Shown: positions 6,282-8,253 of the stretch, piece after piece
Layout: each line of letters opens with the position of its first letter
Numbering within the stretch: position 1 is the first letter of the stretch
Source: Acidobacteriaceae bacterium
Lineage (GTDB): Bacteria; Acidobacteriota; Terriglobia; Terriglobales; Acidobacteriaceae
Assembly (NCBI GenBank): GCA_025462785.1
Contig: JAOAPG010000435.1
Coordinates: 1-8,253, forward strand
Reading direction: 5' to 3'
DNA: 8,253 nt
The notes under the pieces: model-generated
The model's input: the letters and a program-made list of their open reading frames with translations, nothing else
What the model was told of the DNA's origin: nothing
Databases searched by the model: none
Made by a program: the position numbers and the translations under genes

Positions 6282-7141
6282 GACCGGGACTTATCCCCAT
6301 TCTTCTCATCGGAGCGTCCCGATACTTCGAACCCCGCGCGGACACCAAAAGGAAGTTGCTGCCAGGTTCGTACGCGATGTTGTCGTGAGACGACAATGCC
6401 CGCGACGATACCGAATCCGATTTGCGAAATGACGAACCAAAACCAATCGATCCGCTTGTTAAGCACGGGATCAATGGCTTCGAGAACGCTATGCAGTAGG
6501 CCAGACCATAAGATCGGTGCGATCGCGCCTCCAAGCAGAATCGGATTGCGCGGAAACATCGGAAGCGTTGCTCCATAGAGAAGACCAACGAGCAGAGAGC
6601 AGAGCAGGTGAATGATCGCCGCTACAATCAGAGCGTCCCAATGAAACGCGGCGATTTGCTCAATTGTGGTTCTTGCAGGAAAGAATCCGGCAGACAGCAG
6701 ATTGATCGGATACCAGATGCCATGGCCACTCACAATTCCATAGATCACTGCCAGAACAGCCATTGCGACACTTCCAGCAAGGCCACCCTTCACCCCCGCC
6801 GAGATCGGATATATCTCTAGAGGTAGTCGTGCCCGATTCAGTTCCTGGGTCATCCATTTCACGCGAGCTACCTCCGGGCGATTGGTGGACACAGCCGGCA
6901 CTTTCTCAGTTACCGGCACAGATTCATGTTTTTCATGTGGCAGGACCTCACGAAACCATCCAACACAACCAGCAACCGTAAAGATCGCGCCCAATATGCT
7001 GACTGAGGGGCTGGTGACCAATCCTGCGAAGACCAATGTAAGACCAAAAGCCAGGACAATCGGCCATGCCGTCGACGCGGGTAGTTCGATTGCGTGCGGC
7101 ACCGAATCTCGTGCGGTCAAGTTTTGCATCTGTGATGCCAT
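6278..7141 (-). CDS. uncharacterised polytopic membrane protein in the oxidase cluster, 287 aa
   Basis: I do not recognise a named family for the whole protein. Two parts can be seen. The N-terminal part (1-72) has two close helices (about 25-43 and 47-64) ending WFREVLPHEKHE. Its size, position after subunit III and this ending recall a small subunit-IV-type oxidase protein. After a charged linker (70-110) comes a second membrane part with helices at about 116-138, 169-191, 199-222 and 233-253, plus a less certain one at 143-156. It is rich in Gly/Ala and has membrane-embedded histidines: H167 (FHWDAL), H178 (IIHLL) and H217 (LLHSVLEAID). The C-terminus (254-287) is basic and hydrophilic. 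A GGAGG lies 8 nt before the ATG. The gene begins 15 bp after subunit III and overlaps the cytochrome c gene by ATGA, so a role in the oxidase or bc complex is inferred from context only. Confidence 0.85.
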   Translation of the reverse strand: MASQMQNLTARDSVPHAIELPASTAWPIVLAFGLTLVFAGLVTSPSVSILGAIFTVAGCVGWFREVLPHEKHESVPVTEKVPAVSTNRPEVARVKWMTQELNRARLPLEIYPISAGVKGGLAGSVAMAVLAVIYGIVSGHGIWYPINLLSAGFFPARTTIEQIAAFHWDALIVAAIIHLLCSLLVGLLYGATLPMFPRNPILLGGAIAPILWSGLLHSVLEAIDPVLNKRIDWFWFVISQIGFGIVAGIVVSRQHRVRTWQQLPFGVRAGFEVSGRSDEKNGDKSRS

Positions 7142-7149
7142 TTTGCATT

Positions 7150-7154
7150 CCTCC
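7150..7154 (-). promoter_or_regulatory. ribosome binding site of the 287-aa membrane protein
   Basis: GGAGG on the minus strand, 8 nt before the ATG at 7141-7139. It lies in the 15-bp gap after the subunit III stop and favours Met1 over Met5. Confidence 0.6.
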
Positions 7155-7156
7155 CC

Positions 7157-7750
7157 TCACCGTCCAATCACGTAAACCACTGTGAAAACGACAATCCATA
7201 CTGCGTCCACGAAGTGCCAATAGAGCGACAACACGTCGATACGTTCAGCGTGTTCTGATCTCACATTTCCCAGTAGCGTCAATGCCATAACTATGGAGAA
7301 ACTCACCAGACCGACAACGACGTGAAAGCCATGTAATCCGACCAACGAGTAATAGGTGGTTCCGAACAGGTTCGTGCTGATCGTCAGTCCTTCCTGATAA
7401 ATCAGCCGGTGCCACTCGCTGGCGGTCCCGTACAGGAAAGTCGCACCCAGTGCGGCAGTTGCGAACCAAAACATTGCGAAAGCCCGGACATTTCCCCGGC
7501 GAAGCGCTTTCACAGCCAGGTGAATCGTCAGACTGCTGGAAAGCAAACAGATCGTGTAGAAGATGGGGACACTCAGAACGTCCTTTGGGAAGGGGCCCGT
7601 CAGGCTCTTGCCGAGATAGAACAGGTATGCCACCACAAAGATTGTGAAGATCGCCGCCTCAGCGGCGATTAGACCCCACATCGCGACGTGTCCACGCCCT
7701 GGAAGCTCCCACTCAATTCTCTGTTCGGCCACTATCGATGTCGCGTTCAT
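7157..7750 (-). CDS. ctaE: cytochrome c oxidase subunit III, 197 aa
   Basis: Core membrane subunit of A-type heme-copper oxidase; it stabilises subunit I and the proton-uptake path. Motifs typical of the family are E31 in the first helix (GLIAAEAAIF), SEWHRLI (111-117), GLHGFHVVVG with H140 and H143, and LYWHFVDAVWIVVF (176-189) near the C-terminus. Helices are visible at about 26-47, 62-82, 90-108, 131-160 and 177-195, five in all. It therefore matches the shorter bacterial caa3/bo3-like subunit III lacking the first two helices of the mitochondrial form. The start is taken as the ATG at 7750 with GGAG 8 nt upstream. A GTG immediately before it (7753) would add one residue and cannot be excluded. 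It begins 13 bp after subunit I. Confidence 0.95.
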   Translation of the reverse strand: MNATSIVAEQRIEWELPGRGHVAMWGLIAAEAAIFTIFVVAYLFYLGKSLTGPFPKDVLSVPIFYTICLLSSSLTIHLAVKALRRGNVRAFAMFWFATAALGATFLYGTASEWHRLIYQEGLTISTNLFGTTYYSLVGLHGFHVVVGLVSFSIVMALTLLGNVRSEHAERIDVLSLYWHFVDAVWIVVFTVVYVIGR

Positions 7751-7763
7751 CACAGTTTCTCCG

Positions 7764-8253
7764 CTATTCGTAATCCCAGTCAGGATCGGCCGGATGCTTC
7801 AGATCCCAGAGAGGGCGGCGGCTCTGGACCCTCGGGATGGCGTAGAAGTTGTATGCAGGCGGCGGCGAATTGGTGGACCATTCGAGTGTCCAGGCATCCC
7901 ACGGATCACTTCCGACTGGTTTACCCCGGAAATACGACCAGACCAAGTTTCCTAAGAAGACCAAAATTCCGGCAGCCTGGAAGAAAACTCCGATGGTCAC
8001 GATGAGATTCCATGTGTCCCAACCGCGCGCCGGCTCGTAGGTGTAGATCCTTCGCGGCATACCCAGCAATCCTGGGATATGCATAAAGTCGAAGGTCAGG
8101 TGGAAGCCGATAAAGAAGAGCCAGAAATGCAGCTTGCCGAGCGTCTCGTTGTACATCTTTCCGGACATCTTCGGAAACCAATAATAGAAAGCGCCAAAAG
8201 TCGTGAAAAGAATGCCGCCTACGATGACGTAATGAAAGTGGGCGACGACAAAG
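7764..8253 (-). CDS. ctaD: cytochrome c oxidase subunit I, C-terminal 162 residues (5' end beyond window)
   Basis: Catalytic subunit that reduces O2 at the heme a3-CuB centre. The reading frame enters at 8252 with FVVAHFHYVIVGG: the first His of HFH is the heme a3 ligand and the second a heme a ligand (helix X). The double arginine in GLLGMPRRIYTY (residues 67-68 of the fragment) matches the pair that holds the heme propionates. Three hydrophobic helices follow or surround these (about 9-25, 42-60, 82-108). The C-terminal signature DPWDAWTLEWSTNSPPP is typical of cytochrome-c-oxidising A-family enzymes. The last residues are acidic and the stop is TAG at 7766-7764. An internal ATG at 8168 is not the start, because the homology runs on upstream to the edge of the window. 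Confidence 0.97.
   Translation of the reverse strand, partial: FVVAHFHYVIVGGILFTTFGAFYYWFPKMSGKMYNETLGKLHFWLFFIGFHLTFDFMHIPGLLGMPRRIYTYEPARGWDTWNLIVTIGVFFQAAGILVFLGNLVWSYFRGKPVGSDPWDAWTLEWSTNSPPPAYNFYAIPRVQSRRPLWDLKHPADPDWDYE

Noticed and set aside
7764..8168. Separate 134-codon gene beginning at the internal ATG at 8168
   Set aside because: Subunit I homology continues upstream to 8252 with the HFHY heme ligands, so this ATG is an internal Met of the truncated gene.

Overview
The window reads like chromosomal DNA of an aerobic, heme-copper-respiring bacterium. The combination of a cytochrome b fused to a cytochrome c domain, a 475-residue NADP-type isocitrate dehydrogenase, and decayed tautomerase-like and STAS-like genes suggests Acidobacteriota or a related soil phylum. 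That placement is inference from remembered family resemblance, not a search. Every gene that can be supported lies on the minus strand, so the window is best read from right to left.

Respiratory block (8253 down to 2607): the 3' part of cytochrome c oxidase subunit I, subunit III, a 287-residue polytopic membrane protein of uncertain identity, a diheme c-type cytochrome with a lipoprotein-like signal, a Rieske iron-sulfur protein, a 492-residue cytochrome b carrying a C-terminal heme c domain, and the oxidase assembly factor CtaG. Gaps are 15 bp or less, and three junctions overlap (ATGA, ATGA and a 10-bp overlap), so this is almost certainly one transcription unit. It joins a quinol:cytochrome c oxidoreductase (bc-type complex III) and an A-type (caa3-like) oxidase in one operon. 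Quinol would be oxidised by Rieske and cytochrome b, and electrons would pass through the fused heme c and the diheme cytochrome to the oxidase. Subunit II and the start of subunit I would lie beyond the right edge.

Gene graveyard (about 2572 to 1856): after ctaG come two decayed minus-strand genes. One is a tautomerase-family pseudogene that keeps its start codon and Shine-Dalgarno sequence but has a nonsense codon and two frameshifts. The other is a shorter remnant resembling small STAS-domain proteins. No intact gene was found between 2606 and 1731.

TCA block (1805 to 1): a possible promoter region with an inverted repeat, then isocitrate dehydrogenase (icd), and 41 bp later the start of malate dehydrogenase (mdh), which runs off the left edge. 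The two form a short TCA-cycle operon. No tRNA, rRNA, CRISPR array, insertion sequence or convincing rho-independent terminator was seen.
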